DNA of 64,000 nucleotides from an uncultured Chlorobiota bacterium (GTDB lineage: Bacteria > Bacteroidota > Ignavibacteria > UBA10030 > UBA6906). Below are positions 43,733-52,322 of the stretch, one piece after another (position 1 is the first letter of the stretch; every line of letters starts with the position of its first letter). The notes under the pieces are model-generated. The model was not told the origin of the DNA. It ran no database searches and saw only the letters and a list, made by a program, of their open reading frames with translations. The position numbers and the translations under genes are program-made. Location of the stretch: NCBI GenBank assembly GCA_900696645.1, contig CAADGV010000021.1, forward strand, positions 1 to 64,000, in the 5' to 3' direction.

Positions 43733-44914
43733 TCACAGCCCGTCGCTCAGGTGCAGAACCCCCAGCCCCGAGCGAATGTTATGTTCCAAATTGAAATGTT
43801 GTTTTACAAAACCCCGCCCATTGACGGAGATTTCGTGTTTCTTCTCATCACAAAGATCGAGAACTTTCTGCAGTCCGGCAGTGACACCCGCCTCGCTTCT
43901 CTCGACAAGAAAGCCGTTGTGCCCGTCCCGAATCACCTCAGTCGTTCCGCCGCTATTTGTTGCTATGCAGATCAATCCGGTTGACATTGCCTCAAGGCAA
44001 GCCAACGGAAGCCCTTCGGAGTCGCTCGGCAGAACGTAGATATCGCTCATCTGCAGCAGATGCGCAATGTCGTTGCGAAACCCCAGAAAAATTATCCTGT
44101 CCCGAATTGCCTTTTCGAACGACCCGGCCATTTCCGCCAGCGGCTCGTATTCCGAGCCCGTTCCGGCAATCACGAGACGCAGGTCGTGACGCAATTCGCT
44201 CACTGCAGCGAACGCCTTGAGCAGCCGTTCAACGCGCTTAACGGGGCACAACATCGCGGTGCTGATGATTACCGTATCCGAATCCGGAATTCCCAACTCC
44301 CCTCGAAGCCTCACGCGATTCTCCCGCGAAGGGCTATAGAGGGAGATGTTGACACCGTGATACACAACCTTCACCTTGCGAGACGGAAAACGATGAAGAT
44401 CGATAAGCGCATCTCGTGCCGCGGTCGAAACAGCAATTGTCTTTCTGCAAAAATAGCCGAGCAACGTGAGAAGCATCCTCCGGAATTTCCAATCCGGTAC
44501 AAGCCCGAAGCGCTTCCTGCCCGGGTGTTCCGGATACGGCGGCGGGCAATCGTGTACGATTGTGTATGCGTTTCCGCGGGTTGCAATAAACGCCGCAAGA
44601 ATCTCGGGAAGGGTGAAACTGCGGAGAAAGTACTGGTTAAAGACAACACTATCCGCCTTCATCGAAACGAGAAACTGATGATACGTATGCAGTCTCGTAA
44701 GAAAACTCTCATATTCGCGGAACTCGGGCAACGGCACAACATCAACCGGGAGGTTGTTCTTCTTCAGGTACGGACTGAACACATCCTTTCTGACACCAAG
44801 TGTAACGGAATACTTGTCGTGATTGATGAAGCCAAAGTAGTCAACCAGAAAATGTTCTCCTCCGGCAAACGCGTCGGTAATCACGAGGAAGAGGTATCTT
44901 TTCTTTCGTTCCAC
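43733..44914 (-). CDS. glycosyltransferase family 4 protein
   Basis: A 393-residue GT4 enzyme. The acceptor half starts KKRYLFLVITDAFAGGEHFLVDYFGFI. The donor half has VIISTAMLCPVKRVERLLKAFAAV, LRLVIAGTGSEYEPLAEMAG and DIYVLPSDSEGLPLACLEAMSTGLICIATNSGGTTEVI. It lies six bases after the preceding gene in the operon. Confidence 0.87.
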   Translation of the reverse strand: MERKKRYLFLVITDAFAGGEHFLVDYFGFINHDKYSVTLGVRKDVFSPYLKKNNLPVDVVPLPEFREYESFLTRLHTYHQFLVSMKADSVVFNQYFLRSFTLPEILAAFIATRGNAYTIVHDCPPPYPEHPGRKRFGLVPDWKFRRMLLTLLGYFCRKTIAVSTAARDALIDLHRFPSRKVKVVYHGVNISLYSPSRENRVRLRGELGIPDSDTVIISTAMLCPVKRVERLLKAFAAVSELRHDLRLVIAGTGSEYEPLAEMAGSFEKAIRDRIIFLGFRNDIAHLLQMSDIYVLPSDSEGLPLACLEAMSTGLICIATNSGGTTEVIRDGHNGFLVERSEAGVTAGLQKVLDLCDEKKHEISVNGRGFVKQHFNLEHNIRSGLGVLHLSDGL

Positions 44915-44920
44915 TTGTAT

Positions 44921-45883
44921 CTACACAGCCTGCGCATTTATACGCTTTCCGTCCACGGCAGCAATCCACGTATTCTGCCCGACGGGCAAGAGAGATACAT
45001 GGTGCATGCCGTCTTTGTTCCATCCCTTTCCCGATGCTGTGAGAAGCGGACTTTCGGGCAGCTCTTTTTCGGAATACGCGGCTGTCGTCAGTTCCGTTAT
45101 CTCAAAGGCACGCGCGGCACCGCCGTATGTCTTGGAACAATCCTGCGCTATCCTGATCAGTCTGTTGTTCATCTGCATAATACCGCCGCCGGGCCGCGCC
45201 CGGCCCGGGTCATCTTTGATAATCGGGCTTTGAGGATGTTCCTGCCAATTCCCGTCGAGCGAATCCGAATGAAACAGAAACAAATTTCCATTCGTCGTAT
45301 CCGAAACGAAAAGCCAGAGTCTTCCTCCGATGTGCAGCAATGTCGGATCAACATATTCCCGTCCCGTCGAGATTGTCTTGACAAATGCCCAGGTATCGGG
45401 AAATCGTACTGCTTCATACACCCGTATCGACTTCGTTTCAAATGCTTCGGGCAGCATAAACCATTTTCCGTTCCACTTGAAGACAAACGGGTACGAAAGA
45501 TGAAAAGGTTCTTCCAACACCAATTGCTTGAATTTCCACTTTCTGCCATTCTTGCTGACAGCAAAGCCGATGCTTCCCCTGTCTTTCTTAAACACTTCGA
45601 AGAACATGTAGTGCATCCCGTTCTCGCGAATCAGGAACGGGTCGGCTGCAAAGCCGGTTCTTCTATCGCCGATCGATTTTGATGTGAGAACGGGGTTGGA
45701 AGCCTGCTCATCCTCCGCCAGCGTGTACCGTCCGTTGTCATACGTCAATCGGTAGATTCCGATGCTCCATTGTTCCTGCAAAACGTTCTTCCTGCTTTGA
45801 CCTGATAGTGCTGCTTTCACAAAATGAACGGCAGTGTTAACGCGGGCCTTTAGAGGGCGGAGCATTGACGAATCATCCGACAT
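44921..45883 (-). CDS. five-bladed propeller-like protein related to the GIPC glucosaminyltransferase N-terminal domain
   Basis: A 320-residue protein matching the beta-propeller-like domain found beside glycosyltransferases in bacterial polysaccharide clusters and in plant GIPC transferases. Repeated strands read WSIGIYRLTYDNGRYTLA, FAADPFLIRENGMHYMFFEVFKKDRGSIGFAVSKNGRKWKF, LSYPFVFKWNGKWFMLPEAFETKSIRVYEA, YVDPTLLHIGGRLWLFVSDT. Acidic residues in ADPF, PEA and VDPT sit where GH43/GH32-like propellers have catalytic acids, so a sugar-processing role is possible but unproven. Start ATG 45883, after the membrane-protein stop at 45891. Confidence 0.7.
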   Translation of the reverse strand: MSDDSSMLRPLKARVNTAVHFVKAALSGQSRKNVLQEQWSIGIYRLTYDNGRYTLAEDEQASNPVLTSKSIGDRRTGFAADPFLIRENGMHYMFFEVFKKDRGSIGFAVSKNGRKWKFKQLVLEEPFHLSYPFVFKWNGKWFMLPEAFETKSIRVYEAVRFPDTWAFVKTISTGREYVDPTLLHIGGRLWLFVSDTTNGNLFLFHSDSLDGNWQEHPQSPIIKDDPGRARPGGGIMQMNNRLIRIAQDCSKTYGGAARAFEITELTTAAYSEKELPESPLLTASGKGWNKDGMHHVSLLPVGQNTWIAAVDGKRINAQAV

Positions 45884-45890
45884 AAGCAGG

Positions 45891-46601
45891 TTATTCGAAC
45901 TTTTCTTTCGCGGTTTTTCGAACCTCGTCCAACTGGAAAAATGCCGCTGTTGCCAACGCCAATCCACCGGCAAGTTCGAAGAGTTCTTCAAGCAAAAAGA
46001 AGAACATGTTATCGAGAAAATCCAGATCAATGACAGTAGCCATCACAACCATTCCGCAAGCCCACAAGAAAAGGCTCTTGTCTTCATGTTCGGGATATTT
46101 CTGCAGAATATCGCTGCGCAAATACCAAAGCACACTACAAACCACTACACCTGCCACAACAACGAGCATGGATAGTACTTTGCCCGGCAAGCGATCCTCA
46201 AGAATAAGATATGCCAGATGAACAAAATCATGTACACCGTCAATCTTGACCTCACGAATCACGGGCATCTCTAAATCAAACATCCTTTCACCAAAGCTAA
46301 GCTCGTCCATGAATCCCAAAAACCCCGCGCAGAGAACAAGCATATTCATAATCCTTGTCCGGTTTTTTCGGGGCTTGAAGGCGACATACAGTGCCACCGC
46401 AAACGCCACGAAATAGATAAGAGCCGACAAGTTCTCAAGTATGCCATCTTCGCCCAACACCGGATTGTCCCACACATTTCCGATGACAATCAAACAGATT
46501 GTGAAGACGACAAAACTCACGCTGGTGGAAATGTAGAAGAAACGATGCCACGGACTTTTCCAATGAAGGATGTCCGTCGCATGAACGAAGTTCATTGACA
46601 T
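45891..46601 (-). CDS. hypothetical multi-pass membrane protein of the polysaccharide operon
   Basis: A 236-residue protein with about six or seven hydrophobic helices (FFYISTSVSFVVFTICLIVIG, LSALIYFVAFAVALYVAF, RIMNMLVLCAGFLGFMDEL, VLSMLVVVAGVVVCSVLWYL, FLWACGMVVMATVIDLDFL, LFELAGGLALATAAFF). Charged or polar residues inside the membrane part (FMDELSFGERMFDLEMP, HDFVHLAYLILEDR) hint at a catalytic or binding role. No family recognised. ATG 46601 overlaps the Wzt stop (TGATG), so translation is coupled. Confidence 0.7.
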   Translation of the reverse strand: MSMNFVHATDILHWKSPWHRFFYISTSVSFVVFTICLIVIGNVWDNPVLGEDGILENLSALIYFVAFAVALYVAFKPRKNRTRIMNMLVLCAGFLGFMDELSFGERMFDLEMPVIREVKIDGVHDFVHLAYLILEDRLPGKVLSMLVVVAGVVVCSVLWYLRSDILQKYPEHEDKSLFLWACGMVVMATVIDLDFLDNMFFFLLEELFELAGGLALATAAFFQLDEVRKTAKEKFE

Positions 46602-47923
46602 CAGCGAGCCCCTTTCTGTTGCAACTTCGAGTCCGCCTGAATCTCCCCCCAACGATAGTCGTATTTCATGTTCCCCTTCACCCACAGTTGAAAGTACGAA
46701 CGGTTCTGACCCACGGACGCGTCGTGCTGAATCACAAGGCCGAGCGTATCCGGCACATGGTCTTGTCGCTGGCCGTCGGCAAAGAGTTTCAGCGTCAGGA
46801 TATACTCTCCCTCGCGGAGGTGATTTGGCGAAAGCAAAACACGAACGGAGTAGTCGCCGGGCGGCAGAGTCTGTTGGTATTCTGGCGAAGGGGTTGTAAA
46901 AAGATTGACCTGGCCGTTCTTGGATCGAACCGTGCAACCCAACTGAACCTCCTGAACCTCTTCAAGAATCCGGAATCCCATTTCGAGCATCACCGGCTCT
47001 CCCTCGGCAAATGTGCCTGACTGTTCTCCGTTTTCGTTCAGGAGACGGGCGCGGGTGAGTTTCCCTTTCGGACCCTGCAAGCTCATATCCCTGTCTGCAT
47101 CCGTGAATTCAGCCATGCCGGAGTTCGAAAGCAGACTTTCGAATTGTTTCAGATACTGTCCCACAACGCGCTCCGTTTCGCCGATTGCCACGACAAGCCC
47201 CTTTTCCAGCAGAATGCATCTTCGGGTCAAGCTCAACACGGACGGCATGTTGTGGCTGACGAACAGTACTGTCCGGCCTTCGCTGGCAACATGTTCCATT
47301 TTGCCGAGACACTTCTTCTGGAATGCAATATCTCCGACAGCAAGCACTTCGTCGACTATGAGAATTTCCGGCTCAAGATGGGCCGCAACGGCAAACGCAA
47401 GCCGCACATACATGCCGGAGGAATACCGCTTCACCGGTGTGTCAAGAAATTTCTCCACCTCCGCGAAATCAACAATCTCGTCAAACTTTCTGCGTGTCTC
47501 CGACCTGCTCATTCCCAGAACGGCGCCATTCAGAAAAATATTCTCCCTTCCTGTCAGTTCGGGATGAAAGCCCGTTCCGACTTCAAGCAGACTTGCCACG
47601 CGGCCTTTCAGTACAATGCGTCCTTTCGTCGGTTCCGTGATGCGGCTGAGAATTTTCAGGAGCGTGGACTTCCCCGCGCCGTTTCTGCCGATAATGCCGA
47701 CGCGATCACCTTGTCCGATCTGAAACGAAATATCCGAGAGGGCCCAGAACTCCTCCTTCGTAGTGTTAAGAGGAGACGTGTCGAGCGGTGTACGGAACCT
47801 GCGCATGAGTGAACGCGCCGTGCCCGCAAAGGCATCCTTGATTGTAGGATTCCGATCCACATTCTGGTGGGCAATAATGTATTTCTTGCTTACTTTATCG
47901 ACTGTAATGACTATCTCAGGCAC
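46601..47923 (-). CDS. ABC transporter ATP-binding protein, Wzt type with C-terminal substrate domain
   Basis: A 440-residue ATPase for polysaccharide export. Walker A GIIGRNGAGKST, Q-loop region VASLLEVGTGFHPELTGRENIFLNG, signature VKRYSSGMYVRLAFA and Walker B ILIVDEVLAVGD are complete. The last about 170 residues (AEFTDADRDMSLQGPKGKLTRARLLNENGEQ ... EGEYILTLKLFADGQRQDHVPD) form the Wzt C-terminal beta-sandwich that recognises the finished polymer. GTG at 47923 gives VPEIVITVDKVSKKY, the usual start; an ATG at 47983 would overlap the permease gene by 46 bp. Confidence 0.88.
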   Translation of the reverse strand: MPEIVITVDKVSKKYIIAHQNVDRNPTIKDAFAGTARSLMRRFRTPLDTSPLNTTKEEFWALSDISFQIGQGDRVGIIGRNGAGKSTLLKILSRITEPTKGRIVLKGRVASLLEVGTGFHPELTGRENIFLNGAVLGMSRSETRRKFDEIVDFAEVEKFLDTPVKRYSSGMYVRLAFAVAAHLEPEILIVDEVLAVGDIAFQKKCLGKMEHVASEGRTVLFVSHNMPSVLSLTRRCILLEKGLVVAIGETERVVGQYLKQFESLLSNSGMAEFTDADRDMSLQGPKGKLTRARLLNENGEQSGTFAEGEPVMLEMGFRILEEVQEVQLGCTVRSKNGQVNLFTTPSPEYQQTLPPGDYSVRVLLSPNHLREGEYILTLKLFADGQRQDHVPDTLGLVIQHDASVGQNRSYFQLWVKGNMKYDYRWGEIQADSKLQQKGAR

Positions 47924-47937
47924 GTTCTTGCCGGGTT

Positions 47938-48762
47938 CTAAATAATATCTGCAAACGTCCGTTCCGTTCTCCGAAAGTACCATACGCCGGACGCGCACAG
48001 CAAAATCACAATCGCAACAGAAGAAATTATGCCGGGCACATACAGGGAATGGCTCGTTCCCAACAGAGCCCACCGGAAACCGTCAATGGCGCCGACAACG
48101 GGATTCAAATAGTACAGCGTCCGCCACTCTTCCGGCACGATGCTGCTTGTGAAGCCCACGGGCGACACATACAAACCGATCTGCACAACAAAGGGAACGA
48201 TCTGCATAAAGTCGCGATACTTCACATTAAGTGCGGCAAACCATAACCCGAGTCCGAGCGCCGCGCCGACCGAGATTGCTGCAAAGAGCGGCACTGTGAG
48301 AATCCGCCAATCGGGCACGACCCGGTAGACGGCAAGAAGTATTCCCAGCATTACTAACGAAAGAAGGAAATCCGCGAAACCGGTAACCATTGCGCTGAGG
48401 GGAGCAAGCATGCGCGGAAAGTAGGTCTTGGAAATCATGCTCGCATTCTTGATCAGGCTGTGGCTGCATTCAGTAAGCGAACCCGCAAATAACTGCCACG
48501 GCAATAATGCAGCAAACACAAGTACCGGATACGGAACACCTTCCGAGGGAAGCTTGGCCAATCTGCCGAACAGAACCGTGAACACAACCATGGTGAGCAG
48601 CGGCCTGATCAGCGCCCATGCAACGCCGATGACGGTTTGCTTATAGCGAACAAGTATATCCCGCCAGGTAAGGAAGAAGAGCAGTTCCCTGAACCGCCAG
48701 AGATCTTTCCAATACTGGCTTTCGGATCGTCCGGCCTCGATAACTATTTCGCGCGTTTCCAA
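47938..48762 (-). CDS. ABC-2 polysaccharide export permease, Wzm type
   Basis: A 274-residue inner-membrane permease with six helices. YWKDLWRFRELLFFLTWRDILVRYKQTVIGVAWALIRPLLTMVVFTVLFGRLAKLPS matches the Wzm N-terminus split over helix 1, and VQIGLYVSPVGFTSSIVPEEWRTLYYLNPVVGAIDGFRWALLG the C-terminal half. First gene of the 11-gene minus-strand operon, pairing with Wzt to export the completed glycan. The promoter should lie in 48763-48900. Confidence 0.9.
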   Translation of the reverse strand: METREIVIEAGRSESQYWKDLWRFRELLFFLTWRDILVRYKQTVIGVAWALIRPLLTMVVFTVLFGRLAKLPSEGVPYPVLVFAALLPWQLFAGSLTECSHSLIKNASMISKTYFPRMLAPLSAMVTGFADFLLSLVMLGILLAVYRVVPDWRILTVPLFAAISVGAALGLGLWFAALNVKYRDFMQIVPFVVQIGLYVSPVGFTSSIVPEEWRTLYYLNPVVGAIDGFRWALLGTSHSLYVPGIISSVAIVILLCASGVWYFRRTERTFADII

Positions 48763-49332
48763 TTGTGATTTGTGCGGGTTCGTCTAAGTTCAAAAATAAA
48801 AAAAAACGTCCGATATTGACTTGATTTTCGCGTCGAAACTGCAATTCGCTGTCACACATTGATAACAGTCCCTCTGACGGGGCATTAGGTAGTATGCCGA
48901 AAACAGCGGCTTTCTCTCGTGCCTTTGATCACAGGTGGATGGCTTAAAGGAGGGATGGATTGCGACATCCGAGCGATTCTGCATCACAACGAGTATCGGG
49001 GCGGCGACGAAGAAGGCGTCAAAGCGTCAGAGAATGGCCGAATTTTCTGCATTTTCTTTGCCAAGTTATCAACGATTTGAACTTCAGGCTGTACGCGGAC
49101 AATGTCTTCGTCCGCTCGACAGACAGAATGGAGAGAGTGATGCTCGGATTTCTCTTCTCGTACGATTTCCTGCCGAAAAGCCGGATATATCTTGCCGTTA
49201 ACGAAGTTCGCAACCGTGCCGATGAGTGTGATGGAGGAGGAAACATCTTGCCTCCCGTATGCACGTTGCCGACAGGGCAGCAGTGTTGAAGGTGAAGTAT
49301 TTGTATTTGTTCTAAGGCCTCCAGCCTTAGGG
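48763..49332. other. intergenic region with a gene remnant
   Basis: The left part (48763-48900) is AT-rich and presumably carries the promoter of the polysaccharide operon. About 48960-49270 holds the remnant described in the next entry. The rest shows no gene. Confidence 0.4.
48960..49289 (+). pseudogene. possible remnant of a DUF5916-type C-terminus
   Basis: A plus-strand frame contains NDLNFRLYADNVFVRSTDRMERVMLGFLFSYDFLPKSRIYLAVNE. This resembles the last strands of DUF5916 proteins, an outer-membrane beta-barrel-like family common in FCB bacteria (the F-x-P-x-S-x-x-Y-L-x-x-N-E ending is characteristic). Only the C-terminal 60 residues are recognisable, with no proper start, so it is probably a fossil of a deleted host gene. 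Moderate to low certainty. Confidence 0.4.
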
Positions 49333-50196
49333 TTAGTGAAACAGACTCCCTTGCCCAAAATCCTTCTTCGTCGGGGGGTAGAACACACCGATGATAACAA
49401 ATGGGTTGGGGGCATTCATCGCATGGTACTTCTTTGTCGTGCCGACAAACAAGTGAATATCCCGCTTTGTGAGAAAATCATCGAAGTATTTCATACGAAC
49501 CAGCCTGTTTGCTTCTTCTTCATCACCTTCCGCTTGCTTCAAGCAGTTCCAGTAGAGTGCCCCAATCTCCCAATCCTCAATCATGAGTGTTCGCGGCTTG
49601 AGTTCACCTTCACAAAGAAAGCGATATGAATACTTGTATGGTACCTTTCGTATGATCTCCTTCGGAAGCCCTTTGCCTCTCTTGTCAATCTCAAAGAGGT
49701 CGTACTGATCATAGTTCGCTTGCCATTGCTCCTTCCAAGTCCGCTTATCCTCTTCGACAATGAAATCCACAATCTCACGTGGTCTGAATGTCGCAAGCGA
49801 TTTCTTGCTCTCGCTTTTCGACTGCTGAATCAACTCTTCAAAGGAAGCAAAAACTTCTTTAAGCACACACTTCTTTCGCTCTGCCCATTCATGGTCGGTG
49901 CCAACCTTGCCGAGAATTTGGATGTTTGATGCATCCGTTTTCGGACGGTAGCTTTCTTGCCGGAAGTCGTCTTTGTTGCGTACAAGGTCGACTAATATCC
50001 ATTCATACTTCTCAAACTTCTTGTCGCGAGGCAATGAGCGGAACGGGATCGGATATATGCGAATCCACTTTCCATCTTCAAGAATTCCTGCTGTGCAAAC
50101 GAGTTCTTCGTATTTGTTGGAAGGAAGCGGGTAGGTCTTGACTGTGATGAGAACCTTTGCTTGTTCAAAAGTATCAGGAAGGTAGGACACAAGCAC
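49333..50196 (-). CDS. hypothetical protein paired with a DUF488 gene
   Basis: A 287-residue soluble protein of unknown function, GTG start at 50196. Visible features are KVLITVKTYPLPSNKYEELVCTAGILEDGKWIRIYPIPFR near the N-terminus and RPREIVDFIVEEDKRTWKEQWQANYDQYDLF in the middle. The C-terminus YFDDFLTKRDIHLFVGTTKKYHAMNAPNPFVIIGVFYPP looks like a compact alpha/beta domain with conserved aromatic residues. Homologous genes seem to accompany DUF488 proteins, and here they are 10 bp apart on the same strand. A role in nucleic-acid modification or defence is a guess from that pairing only. Confidence 0.6.
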   Translation of the reverse strand: MLVSYLPDTFEQAKVLITVKTYPLPSNKYEELVCTAGILEDGKWIRIYPIPFRSLPRDKKFEKYEWILVDLVRNKDDFRQESYRPKTDASNIQILGKVGTDHEWAERKKCVLKEVFASFEELIQQSKSESKKSLATFRPREIVDFIVEEDKRTWKEQWQANYDQYDLFEIDKRGKGLPKEIIRKVPYKYSYRFLCEGELKPRTLMIEDWEIGALYWNCLKQAEGDEEEANRLVRMKYFDDFLTKRDIHLFVGTTKKYHAMNAPNPFVIIGVFYPPTKKDFGQGSLFH

Positions 50197-50206
50197 TCCG
50201 CTGAAG

Positions 50207-51091
50207 TTATTGAATGTGGACTATCGGGCAGTTCCAGTGTTTCGATTGAGACATACGCTCGGTAATCTTGTGGCGGTGACATGAGGCCGCTTCCGCTTCG
50301 AAGCAGGTTAATGCCACCCGCCGATATGTGTTGAGCATCCGTGAGATTCGTGCTAATTCAGCATCGCATAGCGGAAGGGCTGTCTCTGCATACCTCTCAA
50401 ACAACCTGTTATAGTCCTCCTGCGTATCAAGGTTGTGCCGTTGAGATGATGCGATTCCCAATTCCGGTATGTGCTCATAACTAATTCGCGCCTTATCCAG
50501 ATAGCTTTTGAAGAGTGTCTTGCTGAAGCCATACTTTTTAGACAGGGGATTTCTCCGGACATCAACAACGAGCGTAACCGAGTGTGTAATGAGCTTATTG
50601 ATATACGCATCAATTGTCAGTCCTTCGTAGCCAATAGTGAATATGCATTGTTCGTAGCTGTTAGCTTGCAGGGCCTCGATTGCTTTTCTTTCATCCGCAG
50701 TGAGGATGCGGGTGGTGATCTCGCTCCGGCAAGCGTAGTGGGGGTACTTGACGTAGGTGTGACGGACTAATGCATCCGACCTGAGATTCCTGGTCCGTTC
50801 TGCAAATGCGCGAAGAAAAGCTCTGTCGTCCTCGTGCAATTGCTTCAAAAGAGATTTTCCGCGCCGGAGTGTGAATTCATCGGTATTGATCAGGTATCCC
50901 TGCTGTGCCAGAACTCGTTTGTCAAGGTAGGAAAGAACGCTGAAGCATCCGAACCGGTGAGGGAAAAAATCGTAGTGGTTAACACCTCTCTCGGCACAAA
51001 AAAGGAAAAGGAGCTTTTCCATGTCGGTGTTGCTTAATTCGCCACCGCATGCTTCTAGCAAAGAGAGAAGGATTTTTCGTCGATAGTACAC
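50207..51091 (-). CDS. DUF488 protein with an N-terminal winged-helix-like domain
   Basis: A 294-residue two-part protein. Residues 1-130 (RRKILLSLLEACGGELSNTDMEKLLFLFCAERG ... YDFFPHRFGCFSVLSYLDKRVLAQQGYL) resemble Panacea/DUF4065-like or winged-helix modules. Residues about 145-294 are DUF488: IFTIGYEGLTIDAYINKLITHSVTLVVDVRRNPLSKKYGFSKT, YEHIPELGIASSQRHNL, ALTCFEAEAASCHRHKITERM with the Cys-x-E ... C-H-R motif. GTG start at 51091. Forms an operon with the unknown gene downstream. Confidence 0.72.
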   Translation of the reverse strand: MYYRRKILLSLLEACGGELSNTDMEKLLFLFCAERGVNHYDFFPHRFGCFSVLSYLDKRVLAQQGYLINTDEFTLRRGKSLLKQLHEDDRAFLRAFAERTRNLRSDALVRHTYVKYPHYACRSEITTRILTADERKAIEALQANSYEQCIFTIGYEGLTIDAYINKLITHSVTLVVDVRRNPLSKKYGFSKTLFKSYLDKARISYEHIPELGIASSQRHNLDTQEDYNRLFERYAETALPLCDAELARISRMLNTYRRVALTCFEAEAASCHRHKITERMSQSKHWNCPIVHIQ

Positions 51092-51214
51092 GTTTGATCA
51101 AGGACGGTCAACACTACAATACAATAGCAATTGCAGAGATTACTTGCAACTAAAGAGTATCTTAGTCAACCTGATTTCTTTCCACCACAAATACGCATAG
51201 AAAACGCGAGTGGG

Positions 51215-52312
51215 TCAGCGTCCGGTCAAGGCTTTCCTGTAAGCCCTTTTCACCAATGACTGAAAATGATGCACCGCATTCTCAAACTCGACCGAGAATC
51301 GTCCCTTGTCGTAGGCATTGGACTGCAGGCCATTCTGCACATGCTCGCAAATCTCAATGTCCTCCATCTGAATCTTGTGGCTGTACTCGATATCTGCTTC
51401 AGCGCGTCTACGTGCCGCCTCAGATTCAATCTCATCATAATAATAGTCGAACAGCACAATACATTTGTCGTGACCGTCGGGCAGAACGAGATTCGTTTGC
51501 AACCGGTCGGGCAAAATGTTCAGCATGAAATTCGGCCAGACGAAGTAGTAGTACGCCATTTCTCCGGCATCGCCGTAAATGTTCTGTTCCTGTTGAATCG
51601 GGCTGTACTGGAACGAATACCAGTCATACGTCTCCGTAACGTATTGCTGGAAGTCGAGAAGATTGCAGAGTTCGGGATGCACGAAGGGAAGATGGTAGCC
51701 TTCAAGGTAGTTGTCGACGTACACCTTCCAGTTGCAGTGAACGTTGTAGGTGACTCGTTTGTAGAACTTCTTTTTTGAGAGGGAGATGGGGGCGATGCGA
51801 TCCGCTATCCCCTTGAAGAAATCGGAAACGGGGGGCGCATTCACATCAACATTCACAAACACCAATCCCTCCCACACGTCGAGGGCAACAGGAATGAGCC
51901 CGTAGTCTTTCTTGTCGAACAACTCCGTGCGGTCGAACTTCGGCGTGCCGCGCAGGCTGCCGTCGAGCAGATACGTCCAGCCGTGGTATTTGCATTGCAG
52001 TACTTTACCGCAGCCATCTTCCATTGCCAGCGGGCCGCCGCGATGCCGGCACACATTGTAGAATGCGCGCAGCGTTTCATCCTGCCCCCGCACAACAAGA
52101 ACGGGATTCCCGGCCGCCGTTCCGATGATGTAGTTGCCCGCATTCATCAGCCGCGATATGTGTCCGATGTTGTGCCACGCATGGTTGAAAATGGAGTGCT
52201 TGTCAAAGTCGCGAAACGCAGGATCGGTGTACCACGCCGACGGGATAGTCTCGGAGCGCTCAAGCGGCTGAATTTCCAGATCGGCGTCGGTGATATGCGG
52301 ATGCTCGTTCAT
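51215..52312 (-). CDS. Rieske non-haem iron oxygenase alpha subunit
   Basis: A 365-residue ring-hydroxylating-dioxygenase-type protein. Rieske ligands C88-x-H90 and C107-x2-H110 (FYNVCRHRGGPL, LQCKYHGWTYLLDG). The mononuclear iron site is in DNYLEGYHLPFVHPEL (H207, H212). The closest motif match is to choline, glycine-betaine or carnitine monooxygenases (N-Y-x-E-x-Y-H, QQEQNIYGDAGEMAYYYFVWPNFMLNILPD), so quaternary-amine demethylation is more likely than aromatic attack. No reductase gene is adjacent. Follows the acyltransferase-like gene by 10 bp on the same strand. Confidence 0.88.
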   Translation of the reverse strand: MNEHPHITDADLEIQPLERSETIPSAWYTDPAFRDFDKHSIFNHAWHNIGHISRLMNAGNYIIGTAAGNPVLVVRGQDETLRAFYNVCRHRGGPLAMEDGCGKVLQCKYHGWTYLLDGSLRGTPKFDRTELFDKKDYGLIPVALDVWEGLVFVNVDVNAPPVSDFFKGIADRIAPISLSKKKFYKRVTYNVHCNWKVYVDNYLEGYHLPFVHPELCNLLDFQQYVTETYDWYSFQYSPIQQEQNIYGDAGEMAYYYFVWPNFMLNILPDRLQTNLVLPDGHDKCIVLFDYYYDEIESEAARRRAEADIEYSHKIQMEDIEICEHVQNGLQSNAYDKGRFSVEFENAVHHFQSLVKRAYRKALTGR

Positions 52313-52322
52313 CTCTCTTGAC

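Noticed and set aside
44060-45682. 540-codon plus-strand frame across two operon genes
   Set aside because: It spans two clearly coding minus-strand genes and their junction; composition is that of an antisense shadow.
45884-46030. Upstream extension of the propeller-protein gene
   Set aside because: It overlaps the membrane-protein gene in another frame and gives an unlikely N-terminus; ATG 45883 fits the operon spacing.
46602-46937. Upstream extension of the membrane-protein frame
   Set aside because: It is a shadow inside the Wzt gene; the TGATG overlap marks the true start at 46601.
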